Positions 6,191-13,615 of a DNA stretch of 22,814 bases are shown piece after piece. Origin of the DNA: CAYSCX01 sp964429575 (lineage in GTDB: Bacteria; Desulfobacterota; Binatia; Binatales; Binataceae). Made by a program: the position numbers and the translations under genes. The notes below the pieces were generated by a model. That model was not told the origin of the DNA. It saw only the letters and a list, made by a program, of their open reading frames with translations, and did not search any database. The stretch covers positions 1 to 22,814 of the forward strand of contig CAYSCX010000036.1 in assembly GCA_964429575.1 (NCBI GenBank), read 5' to 3'. The stretch's first letter is position 1. Each line of letters opens with the position of its first letter.

Positions 6191-9076
6191 TTGAACGGCT
6201 CAATCAGCATCCGCGGCGCGCGCACTCACAATCTCAAGGACATCTCGCTCGAATTGCCGCGCGGCCGGCTGACCGTGGTCACCGGAGTGTCGGGCTCCGG
6301 CAAGTCGAGCCTCGTGTTCGACACCCTGTACGCGGAGGGGCAGCGGCGCTACGTGCAGAGCCTCTCAACCTACGCGCGATTATTTCTCGAGCGCATGGAC
6401 CGCCCCGACGTCGATGCGATCTCGGACATCCCGCCTGCGCTCGCGCTCCGGCAAAAGAACACCATCAAGAACGCCCGCTCCACGGTCGGCACCGTCACCG
6501 AGATCAGCGATTACGTGCGGCTCTTGTACGCGACCGTCGGGCGCACCGTCTGTCCGCGCTGCCGCATCGAGGTGCGCCGCGACTCGGTCGAGTCCGCCGC
6601 CGCGCGCGTGATCGGCGCCCCGGCGATGTACCTGTTCCTCGCCCCATTCGACGCTGGCTCTCGCACCCTCGCCGATGCCGCCAATTTTCTCATCCAGAAC
6701 GGCTACCATCGATTGTTCATCGATGGCGGCGTTGCCGAGACTGGCGAATTCTCCGAGCGCGCGCCGTCGCACGAGGGACCGCTGTGGGTGGTGATCGACC
6801 GCGTGTCGGTCAGCGGCGCGGGTGACAATGAACGCGTGCGCGAGGCGCTCGAGAAGGCATTCTACCTGGGCGGTAACCGCGCTCGAGTCGTCAACCTCGA
6901 GCGCGACGATGGAAAACTTCGTCCCGCTTCCACTATCGACTTCGACCGCCGCTTCAACTGCTCACGGTGTGGCGCCGCGTACGCCGAGCCGTCGCCGGCG
7001 TTGTTCTCACCCAACAGCCCGATCGGCGCCTGCGCGCAATGCGAGGGCTTCGGGCGAATCGTCGAACTCGATCTCGAAAAAGTGCTCCCGAATCCCAACC
7101 TCTCGCTGCGCCAGGGACTGGTCGCTCCGTGGCGGACGCCGGCCTACCGCGAGATGAATCAGTGGATGTTAAAGCTCGCGCGTCGTCGCAAGGTGCGCAC
7201 CGGCGCGTCCTTGCGCGACATGACCGGCGAGGAACGCACTTGGCTGATCGACGGCGATCCCGGACCGCGCAAGGAGTGGGACGAGGACCGCTGGCCTGGC
7301 ATTCGCGGCTTCTTCAAGTGGCTCGAAGGACGCCGTTACAAGACTCACGTCCGAATCCTGCTGGCGAAGTATCGCCGCTTCGTCACCTGCCCTGCCTGCG
7401 ATGGCGCCAAGCTCAAGCGCGACGCGCTCAATGTTCTGGTTGATGATCGTACGATTGCCGACGCCGGACGCCTCACTATCCGCGACCTCGCCGCATGGAT
7501 TGATTCGCTGGCTAAGACGCCTGACATCGCCGCGCGCGCGGCGACCGTACTGCGCGAGTTGACGAACCGCGTCGGTTACCTGCTGGAGATCGGACTTGGC
7601 TATCTCACGCTCGAACGCCAGGCGCGCACACTCTCTGGCGGCGAAGCGCAACGCATTCATCTCGCCAGTGCGCTCGGCAATCTGCTCGTCGGCACGCTTT
7701 ACGCGCTCGACGAGCCAACCGTTGGTCTTCATGCATCCGACGCGCGCCGCCTGCTCGCCGTGCTCCGCCACCTTCGCGGCTTTGGCAACACCGTCGTGGT
7801 CGTCGAACACGACCCCGCGATCATCGACGGCGCCGACCACGTAGTCGAACTGGGACCGGGCGGCGGTCATCAGGGCGGCAAGCTGCTCTTCGAAGGCGCG
7901 CCCAAGGGCGCCAAGCTCGGCAGCGCCACCGGAACCGGGGGCCGCGTTCTGCTAATGCGCGCGCTGGCGCGCGAACGCCGCTACACCCGGCGCGACTGTG
8001 CGGTGCGAATATACGGCGCGCGCGAGCACAATCTCAAGAACATCGACGTCACGATTCCGCTTGGACGCCTCGTCTGTGTCACCGGCGTCTCCGGCTCCGG
8101 CAAGTCCACCCTTGTCGAAAACGTTCTCTACAACCACTTTCTCCGCCACGGTGGTGAATCGGCCGAGGCGGGCGCGTGCCGGCGGATCGATGGTTTCGAG
8201 CAAATCGGCGCGACGGTGCATCTTGGGCAGGAGCTGCCGACCCGATCACTGCGCTCGAATCCTGCCACCTATCTCAAGATCTACGACGAGATCCGCAGGA
8301 TCTTTGCGTCCAGCGCCGAAGCCCGGCGGCTCGGCGTGCAGCCGCGCCATTTTTCATTCAATGTCACGGGTGGCCGCTGCGAGCGATGCCATGGTACTGG
8401 CGCCGTTACAATTGAGATGCATTTCATGGCCGACCTCGAGGTTAAGTGCGATGTGTGCGATGGCAGGCGCTTCCAGAGCCACATCCTCGCGATCAAGCAT
8501 CACGGCCTGAGCATCAACCAAGTGCTTGAGCTGACGGTTGATGAGGCGCGCGCGCGCTTCGCGCATCATCCCGCGATCGTCAAGCGCCTCGAGCCCCTCT
8601 GTGCTGTGGGACTCGGTTACTTGCGGCTCGGCCAGACCACCTCGACGCTCTCGGGCGGCGAGGCACAGCGGCTCAAGCTCGCGCGCTTCCTGATGGTCGA
8701 TCTCGAACCGCCGCCGGTCGGCCCCGATGGCAAGAAACGGCCGCGCATGTTCCTGCTCGACGAGCCGACCACCGGCCTGAGCGCCGCCGACATTCGACAG
8801 CTCATGCGAGTGCTCGCGCGGTTGGTGGTTGAAGGCAACACCGTCGTCGTCATCGAGCACAATTTGGAATTCATCGCGCATGCCGACTACGTAATCGATC
8901 TCGGACCCGGCGGAGGTGATGAAGGCGGCTCCGTGGTCGCCGCGGGCGGTCCGCTCGCCATCGCGGCATGCGAGCGTTCCGCTACCGGACGCGAATTGCG
9001 CCGCCTGTTCGGCTTGCCGATTAACGCGCGACGCTCCGCGGTGCGTTCCGCCATGCGCACCGCCGCGGGAGCGTAG
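6191..9076 (+). CDS. uvrA: UvrA-type excinuclease ABC subunit A (variant)
   Basis: This 961-residue double ABC ATPase recognises DNA damage in nucleotide excision repair. Walker A sites GVSGSGKSS (32-40) and GVSGSGKST (632-640) are intact. So are the LSGGEAQR signatures (481-488 and about 820-827) and the Walker B sites LDEPTVGL and LDEPTTGL. CxxC pairs are present as CSRC/CAQC in the first half and CERC/CDVC in the second, as in zinc-binding UvrA. The start is a TTG with no good Shine-Dalgarno, but the N-terminus (MNGSISIRGARTHNLKD) aligns with the family start. Differences from E. coli UvrA include LGQELPTRSLRSNPATY near 700 and an extra stretch before the second Walker B. It may be a second-type UvrA paralogue. 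Confidence 0.92.
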   Translation: MNGSISIRGARTHNLKDISLELPRGRLTVVTGVSGSGKSSLVFDTLYAEGQRRYVQSLSTYARLFLERMDRPDVDAISDIPPALALRQKNTIKNARSTVGTVTEISDYVRLLYATVGRTVCPRCRIEVRRDSVESAAARVIGAPAMYLFLAPFDAGSRTLADAANFLIQNGYHRLFIDGGVAETGEFSERAPSHEGPLWVVIDRVSVSGAGDNERVREALEKAFYLGGNRARVVNLERDDGKLRPASTIDFDRRFNCSRCGAAYAEPSPALFSPNSPIGACAQCEGFGRIVELDLEKVLPNPNLSLRQGLVAPWRTPAYREMNQWMLKLARRRKVRTGASLRDMTGEERTWLIDGDPGPRKEWDEDRWPGIRGFFKWLEGRRYKTHVRILLAKYRRFVTCPACDGAKLKRDALNVLVDDRTIADAGRLTIRDLAAWIDSLAKTPDIAARAATVLRELTNRVGYLLEIGLGYLTLERQARTLSGGEAQRIHLASALGNLLVGTLYALDEPTVGLHASDARRLLAVLRHLRGFGNTVVVVEHDPAIIDGADHVVELGPGGGHQGGKLLFEGAPKGAKLGSATGTGGRVLLMRALARERRYTRRDCAVRIYGAREHNLKNIDVTIPLGRLVCVTGVSGSGKSTLVENVLYNHFLRHGGESAEAGACRRIDGFEQIGATVHLGQELPTRSLRSNPATYLKIYDEIRRIFASSAEARRLGVQPRHFSFNVTGGRCERCHGTGAVTIEMHFMADLEVKCDVCDGRRFQSHILAIKHHGLSINQVLELTVDEARARFAHHPAIVKRLEPLCAVGLGYLRLGQTTSTLSGGEAQRLKLARFLMVDLEPPPVGPDGKKRPRMFLLDEPTTGLSAADIRQLMRVLARLVVEGNTVVVIEHNLEFIAHADYVIDLGPGGGDEGGSVVAAGGPLAIAACERSATGRELRRLFGLPINARRSAVRSAMRTAAGA

Positions 9077-9081
9077 CAGGC

Positions 9082-9270
9082 ATGACGAGGATTCGGAATC
9101 GAAATGGGCCAGCCTGGCCGAGCGGTGCGATACGAATCGGATTTGCCGATGTACTGACGGCGCTGGTGCTGCTCGCCGTGCTGCTGTACGCATCGTATCG
9201 CCAGTTCGGCGCATACCAGCACAAGACCATTCCCCGCGCGACCGCTCCTGCAGCCGCGCCCAACTCCTAG
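9082..9270 (+). CDS. Small single-pass membrane protein of unknown function
   Basis: This 62-residue frame begins at ATG 9082, five bases after the uvrA stop, and ends ten bases before the next gene. A basic N-terminus (MTRIRNRNG) is followed by one hydrophobic segment at about 21-41 (FADVLTALVLLAVLLYASY) and a Pro/Ala tail. The tight placement between two same-strand genes supports translation, but only a weak AGCAGG lies upstream. The function is not recognised. Confidence 0.55.
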   Translation: MTRIRNRNGPAWPSGAIRIGFADVLTALVLLAVLLYASYRQFGAYQHKTIPRATAPAAAPNS

Positions 9271-9280
9271 AGCAGCTTAC

Positions 9281-10174
9281 GTGAAGGCTAGCGCAGGTGA
9301 GCGCCTCGATCGCTATCTCGTCCGGCTCGGCTTCGCCGCATCGCGCCGCGACGCGCGCGAGTTAATCGAGCGCGGCGCGGTCCGCATCAACGGCTGCCGC
9401 TCGCCCAAGGGCGCGGTGGTCGCGAGCGCCGATCGCGTCGAAGTTCTCGACGAACGGCGCCCTAAAACGATCCTGCCGAATTCGGAACTGCGGCTCGAAG
9501 TGCTTTACGAGGACGGCGCTCTAATCGTTGTGAACAAGCCGGGCGGAATACCGTGCCATCCGCTCAAGCCCGAAGAGCTCGCGACGGTGATGAATGCGGT
9601 CGTCGCGCGCTACCCCGAGACCGCGAGCATTGGCGACAAACCGCTGGAAGGCGGTCTCGTGCATCGGCTGGACAACGGAACCTCGGGCGCATTGATCGTC
9701 GCCCGCACTGCTGAGGCCCACCACGCGCTCCGGCGCGCCCTGCGTCGAGGCGACGTCGCGCGACGCTACCAAGCTCTTGTCGCCGGGAAAATGGCTGCGC
9801 CGCTCGACTTGAATGAGCCGATCGGACATCACCCGCGCAGTGCGAAGCGCATGGCGATAGCGGGAGCGGCCGCCGGCCCGCGCCTCAAAGGGCGTCTTGC
9901 GGCGACCCATGTCGAGCCGCTTCGAGCCATCGGAGCGTTTACCCTGGTGCGCGTCGAGCCGCGCACCGGCAGCCGCCATCAAATTCGCGTACACCTCGCC
10001 AACGCCGGTCATCCAATCGTGGGCGACGCACTTTACGGCGGTCCGCACGCCGACGCGCTCGCGCCGGGACGTTTCTGGCTGCATCTTGCGGAACTTGGAC
10101 TCGAGTCGCCCACATCAGGGCGCATCGAGGTGCGCGCGCCCTTGCCAGTCGATCTGCAAACGCTGCTGGACTAG
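9281..10174 (+). CDS. RluA-family 23S rRNA/tRNA pseudouridine synthase
   Basis: This 297-residue RNA-modifying enzyme isomerises uridine to pseudouridine. An S4-like RNA-binding domain is at about 5-50 (ERLDRYLVRLGFAASRRDAR). The RluA catalytic motif VHRLDNGTSGALIVA holds the essential aspartate D131. The C-terminal TGSRHQIRVHLANAGHPIVG and GDALYGG are further RluA hallmarks. The start is a GTG at 9281, ten bases after the small membrane gene. It cannot be assigned to RluA, RluC or RluD from sequence alone; the S4 domain favours an RluC/RluD-like member. Confidence 0.9.
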   Translation: MKASAGERLDRYLVRLGFAASRRDARELIERGAVRINGCRSPKGAVVASADRVEVLDERRPKTILPNSELRLEVLYEDGALIVVNKPGGIPCHPLKPEELATVMNAVVARYPETASIGDKPLEGGLVHRLDNGTSGALIVARTAEAHHALRRALRRGDVARRYQALVAGKMAAPLDLNEPIGHHPRSAKRMAIAGAAAGPRLKGRLAATHVEPLRAIGAFTLVRVEPRTGSRHQIRVHLANAGHPIVGDALYGGPHADALAPGRFWLHLAELGLESPTSGRIEVRAPLPVDLQTLLD

Positions 10175-10181
10175 TCGCGGA

Positions 10182-10772
10182 TTAGTTGCACGCGCAGTTG
10201 GAACAACTCGACGCGGCGATAAATGGTTCGAGCTGCAACTGACCGCGAGTGATCGCGCTCGGCTGGCGCAGTACTCCCGTGTTCAACTGCGAGGCGGCGC
10301 CGGTCTGCGGCACGGCCGGCGGTCGAAAGCCGAATGCGGGAGTCGGGATGATCGGCGAGACGGCTGCTCCGTTCAACACATGCGCCGTGCATGCACCCGC
10401 CGCGGCCTGACTCGCGAGCACATAGCCTGGCGCAACAACTTGGCCCGCCCACTGCGCTCCCGTGCCCGGACCGGAGCACGTGCATCGGAACACGCGCGGA
10501 GTCGCCGCGGGTGACGCTTGCAGTATCGAAGGTACCTCTGGCGCCGCAAGCAGCCGCGGCAATGCCCCCTGCGGCAGTCTCGGCGCTGCGGGCGGAGGCG
10601 CGATTGGCGCGGGAGGCGCTGCGGGCACGCCGCCGATCTGTGCGCGCGCGACGCCAGTTTTGGTCAACAGGTCAGCAACCGAAATGACCACCGCGGCCAC
10701 GATCGCAATCGCGGCCAATGGCAGCGCGCGTCGACTCGAACTGACTATCGACCGCGTAGTGGTCTTGCTCAT
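10182..10772 (-). CDS. Secreted Pro/Ala-rich, Cys-tailed protein of unknown function
   Basis: This 196-residue protein starts at ATG 10772. The N-terminus is MSKTTTRSIVSSSRRALPLA, followed by a hydrophobic segment at 17-38 and a VARAQ site, so it is probably exported. Residues 46-92 are a Pro/Ala linker (PAAPPAPIAPPPAAPRLP). A short domain, VFRCTCSGPGTGAQWAG at 94-110, contains a CxC, and a further Cys (C128) precedes a Gly/Pro/Ala region. The chain ends SSCSNCACN, a CxxCxC tail at the extreme C-terminus. It ends seven bases past the convergent RluA-type gene and is divergent from the TolC-family gene, sharing its 189-bp upstream region. I do not recognise a family. Confidence 0.65.
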   Translation of the reverse strand: MSKTTTRSIVSSSRRALPLAAIAIVAAVVISVADLLTKTGVARAQIGGVPAAPPAPIAPPPAAPRLPQGALPRLLAAPEVPSILQASPAATPRVFRCTCSGPGTGAQWAGQVVAPGYVLASQAAAGACTAHVLNGAAVSPIIPTPAFGFRPPAVPQTGAASQLNTGVLRQPSAITRGQLQLEPFIAASSCSNCACN

Positions 10773-10786
10773 TGTGCGCAGCTTGG

Positions 10787-10815
10787 CAGACACCGTTGGC
10801 CCCCTCCGGTATAAT
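10787..10815 (+). promoter_or_regulatory. Candidate promoter of the tolC-type gene
   Basis: TATAAT at 10810-10815 is preceded by CAGACA at 10787-10792 with a 17-base spacer. The predicted start is near 10822, leaving a leader of about 140 bases before the GTG at 10962. Confidence 0.5.
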
Positions 10816-10961
10816 CGCGGCCCAATTGGAGCCGTGCAAGCCCTCGCGCCGATTCGATTCCCGATTGAGAGGATTTGGAACCCGCGCACAGGCCCGCGCA
10901 CGTCCGGCCCCGCGCGCCGAGCGATGATGATGCCGCTCGAGCGCGACAAGGAGGATTCGCA

Positions 10962-12893
10962 GTGATGCTGTGGAAGAAGTCCGCCGCCCTTGCAATGCTT
11001 GCGGCCGCCCTGTGGTGCGCGTGGGTTCCGCGCGCTCACTCTCAGTCCAGTGAGATCGATCCATCCAAAGCGGTGACCAAGGATCCGTTGCCGGCTCTGC
11101 CGGCTGGCGACCCGGTGCAGTCGCAAGGCGCGGTGCCGGTCGGACCGCAAGAACCGCCGGATGTTTCCGTTGGTCCCGCCGGCACGCAGAAGTTCGAGTT
11201 CGGAGACTCGGTTATCTCGCTCCCGAGCGTTTTGTTCGGGCAATGGTCTCCGACCAGGGAAGCGCCACCGGAGAGCATCATCAGCCAGCGTTACCTCCGC
11301 ACCGCCGACACGACGCCGCGCAAGCTGACGCTCAAGGAAACCATCTACATCGCGCTGCGCAACAATCCTGCGATGCAGGCGGTCGGACTCGATCCGCTCG
11401 CATCCAGTGAGTCGGTCAACATCGCGTACGGCACCTTCGACCCAACCCTGACCTCGCAGATCGACGTGCAAAAGAGCGTCACGCCGACCACCTCGTTGCT
11501 GCAGACCGGCGGCTCGTCGGCGTTTGTAACCAAGGTGCACGACTGGAACTTCGGCGCCAATAAGGTGCTGGCGCTGACCAATGGCACTCTGGGGGTAACC
11601 TTCAACAACTCGCGCGTGCAGACCAACTCCGCGTTCTCGGCGGTCAATCCGTCCTACACGCCGAACCTGTCGCTGTCGCTCTCGCAGCCGCTCTTGCAGG
11701 ACTTCGGCTGGAAATTCGCGACGCTCAACGTGCGCATCGCGGAGTCCGGACAGAAGCAGGCGCAGTGGAACTATGCGCAGTCCTTGATGGATTTCGTGCG
11801 CCAGGTCGGCGCACTCTACTGGGCAGTCGTGCGCGCCGAACAGGATCTCGAGGTGCAACGCGCGTCGCTGCGCTTCAACCAGGACTTGGTGCGGCAGAAC
11901 TCGATCGCGGTCAGGGTCGGCACGCTAGCGCCAATCGATCTGCAAGAGGCGCAGTCAGCTCAGGCGACCTCCGAGGCCAACCTGTTTACCGCCGAGGCGT
12001 TTCTGCAAAACTCACGAGCCGCGCTGCGCCAGGTAGTCATGTTCAATCCCGAACAGACCTTCCTCCCGGCTGAGATCCAGCCGGCGGAGCGGCCAAACCC
12101 GTCGGTGGTTCCGATCGTCGATGAGGAAAAGGCGCTCGAAACCGCGGTGCAGTATAAACCGTCGCTCGCGGGGATGCGCGAGGCGATTCGCGGCGCGTTG
12201 ATGCAGGTCAAATTTGCGGAGAATCAGTTGCTCCCGCAGGTGAACCTTGGCACCCAGATCGGCATCACCTCCACCGCGGGAACCGCGGGGTGTCTGCCGA
12301 AGTTCGGCACGTTTGGCCCGCCGACCAACTGCACAACCAATATCCCCAACCCGGCGCCGCCTCCAGCCAACATTCAGGGCAATCAACTCCCGTTTGGCGG
12401 CATATACGGTACCGCGCTCAACCGAATGTGGAACTTCTCGTTCTACAACTACGCCGCGGTGCTTACCTTCCAGATGCCGCTCAACAATGCGGCTGCCAAG
12501 GCGTCGCTCGCGCAGGCGCGAATTCAGTTCGAGCAATCGCGCTTGCTTTACCGCTCCGCACTGTCGCAGGCGATCGTCGAGGTCGAGGGTTCTCTCAACA
12601 ACTTGCAGGCCAACGTCCAGCGTGCCCGCGCGACGCAACAAGCGACCTATTACGCGCGACAGTCGCTTCGCGATGAGCAGATCCGGTTCCGCGTCGGCAT
12701 GGCGACCACCCACGACCTCCTGCAGTTCCAGCAGACGCTCGTGCAGGCCGAGGGCAACCAGGTGCAGGCCGAGGTTGATCTCGAGAACTCGAAGCTCGGC
12801 TTCCTCCACGCGCAGGGCGCCCTGCTCGACGCATTCCAAATCAACTTCCAGCTTCAGAACCAGGTCGATACGCCGTGGTACGCGCAGTTCTAG
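10962..12893 (+). CDS. TolC-family outer-membrane efflux/secretion channel
   Basis: This is a 643-residue protein with a signal peptide (MLWKKSAALAMLAAALWCAW, cleaved near AHS|QS). An Asp/Pro/Gly-rich N-terminal extension of about 100 residues precedes the channel domain, and paired OEP-type repeats follow (LTLKETIYIALRNNPAMQAV, then a second half with LAQARIQFEQSRLLYRSALS). A Pro/Asn-rich loop lies in the middle of the second repeat. It is longer than the roughly 450-500 residues of typical TolC proteins. The start is GTG or ATG at 10962 or 10965 after AAGGAGG (10948-10954); 10962 gives the better seven-base spacing. The stop is the TAG of the following MITE. No inner-membrane pump or adaptor gene is adjacent. 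Confidence 0.85.
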   Translation: MMLWKKSAALAMLAAALWCAWVPRAHSQSSEIDPSKAVTKDPLPALPAGDPVQSQGAVPVGPQEPPDVSVGPAGTQKFEFGDSVISLPSVLFGQWSPTREAPPESIISQRYLRTADTTPRKLTLKETIYIALRNNPAMQAVGLDPLASSESVNIAYGTFDPTLTSQIDVQKSVTPTTSLLQTGGSSAFVTKVHDWNFGANKVLALTNGTLGVTFNNSRVQTNSAFSAVNPSYTPNLSLSLSQPLLQDFGWKFATLNVRIAESGQKQAQWNYAQSLMDFVRQVGALYWAVVRAEQDLEVQRASLRFNQDLVRQNSIAVRVGTLAPIDLQEAQSAQATSEANLFTAEAFLQNSRAALRQVVMFNPEQTFLPAEIQPAERPNPSVVPIVDEEKALETAVQYKPSLAGMREAIRGALMQVKFAENQLLPQVNLGTQIGITSTAGTAGCLPKFGTFGPPTNCTTNIPNPAPPPANIQGNQLPFGGIYGTALNRMWNFSFYNYAAVLTFQMPLNNAAAKASLAQARIQFEQSRLLYRSALSQAIVEVEGSLNNLQANVQRARATQQATYYARQSLRDEQIRFRVGMATTHDLLQFQQTLVQAEGNQVQAEVDLENSKLGFLHAQGALLDAFQINFQLQNQVDTPWYAQF

Positions 12894-12996
12894 TGCCGTT
12901 CCAACTATTTTTACCGAAGACGATAGAACGCTGCCCCGAGGCAGGTTGGCAAACTTTGCCACGTCAGTTAGCACCAACAAGTTGGAACGGCACTAG
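12890..12996 (-). mobile_element. 107-bp MITE, copy 2, at the tolC stop codon
   Basis: This is the reverse-complement copy of 6071-6177, with one base changed and the same 17-bp terminal inverted repeats. Its first CTAG supplies the TAG stop of the TolC-family gene (12891-12893). Here the internal GGCAAACTTTGCC palindrome is perfect, whereas copy 1 carries a mismatch in it. No coding capacity is present. Confidence 0.85.
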
Positions 12997-13023
12997 CGGC
13001 AAGACCGCTGCGACGAGAAGCGA

Positions 13024-13058
13024 ACGCCGGATCAGGCGCTAACCCGGTCCGGCGTTTT
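13024..13058 (+). terminator. Intrinsic terminator after the tolC-type gene and MITE
   Basis: ACGCCGGA at 13024-13031 pairs with TCCGGCGT at 13048-13055, followed by TTT. It lies past the MITE and so should still end the tolC transcript. Confidence 0.6.
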
Positions 13059-13107
13059 CATTGCGGGGAGAACGACCCGAACGAATGGGTTGCCGTCCAG
13101 CGAAAGA

Positions 13108-13146
13108 TCGGGATTCCTCGCTTCGCAGACTCCGCTCGCAGTGACA
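13108..13146 (-). repeat. Degenerate TGTCATTCTGAGCGGAGTC-type dispersed repeat
   Basis: Read on the minus strand this matches 20820-20859 with about six differences in 38 positions (shared core GAGCGGAGTC, then AGCGA, then GAATCCCGAT). It is a short repeat of a type scattered between genes in many high-GC bacterial genomes. No terminal repeats or coding frame are visible. Confidence 0.5.
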
Positions 13147-13166
13147 AGGCTGCGCGAGCCGGAGCG

Positions 13167-13577
13167 TTACGTTTGCCCGTCTATTGCGACCTTGCGGCTC
13201 GTGAACTTCCAGCCTCCGCCTTCCTTGCGCAGCGTGTCTGTATAGTGTCCCACCGCTGAGGCCGCGATCTTGCCGTCCTTGCAGTGGTAGTAGCTGAGAT
13301 AGCAGCCGCCCGTCGCGCTATCGCCTTCGACCGCGAAGGTGATCGTGCTCATGTGATGGCGCACCTGCGCGCCCTGCCACGCCTCCTTGTAGGTCGCGCA
13401 GAATTTGCGCAGCGCTTCGCGGCCAGAGTGCCGGCCGAAGGCCGCGCTTTCGAACACCCCGTCGGTCGTGAAGCAGTCGAGCCACTCATCGAAGCGCGCG
13501 TTGTCAATCGTGTGCGCGTAGCGGGCGTAGAGATCCAGAATTTCCGCGCGGTCTTCGGACGTTCCGCCGATTGCCAT
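13167..13577 (-). CDS. SnoaL/NTF2-like protein
   Basis: This 136-residue single-domain protein has the alpha+beta cone fold pattern of SnoaL_4/NTF2-like proteins: an N-terminal helix pair (DRAEILDLYARYAHTIDNAR), then WLDCFTTDGVFES and GREALRKF, with strands ending GGWKFTSRKVAIDGQ. These proteins act as small-molecule isomerases, hydratases or steroid-binding proteins, so the reaction is unknown. A GGAGG site lies eight bases before the ATG at 13577 and only two before the alternative at 13583; I prefer 13577. It follows the CoA-transferase on the same strand after 38 bases, so the two are likely co-transcribed. Confidence 0.8.
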   Translation of the reverse strand: MAIGGTSEDRAEILDLYARYAHTIDNARFDEWLDCFTTDGVFESAAFGRHSGREALRKFCATYKEAWQGAQVRHHMSTITFAVEGDSATGGCYLSYYHCKDGKIAASAVGHYTDTLRKEGGGWKFTSRKVAIDGQT

Positions 13578-13615
13578 TTTCATAACCTCCGCTTGCGCGT
13601 CCCGGTGAGGGACGC

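Noticed and set aside
9105..9180. tRNA-like start (TGGCCGAGCGGT) downstream of uvrA
   Set aside because: The D-arm-like piece is not followed by an anticodon stem, T-arm (GTTCGAATC) or acceptor pairing, and lies inside a small reading frame.
10182..11858. 558-residue minus-strand frame
   Set aside because: Its first two thirds are antisense to the TolC-family gene. Only the tail from ATG 10772 has a start, signal peptide and sensible composition.
6071..12996. CRISPR or other repeat array
   Set aside because: The 107-bp copies are single, inverted and 6.7 kb apart with no spacers; no cas gene is seen.
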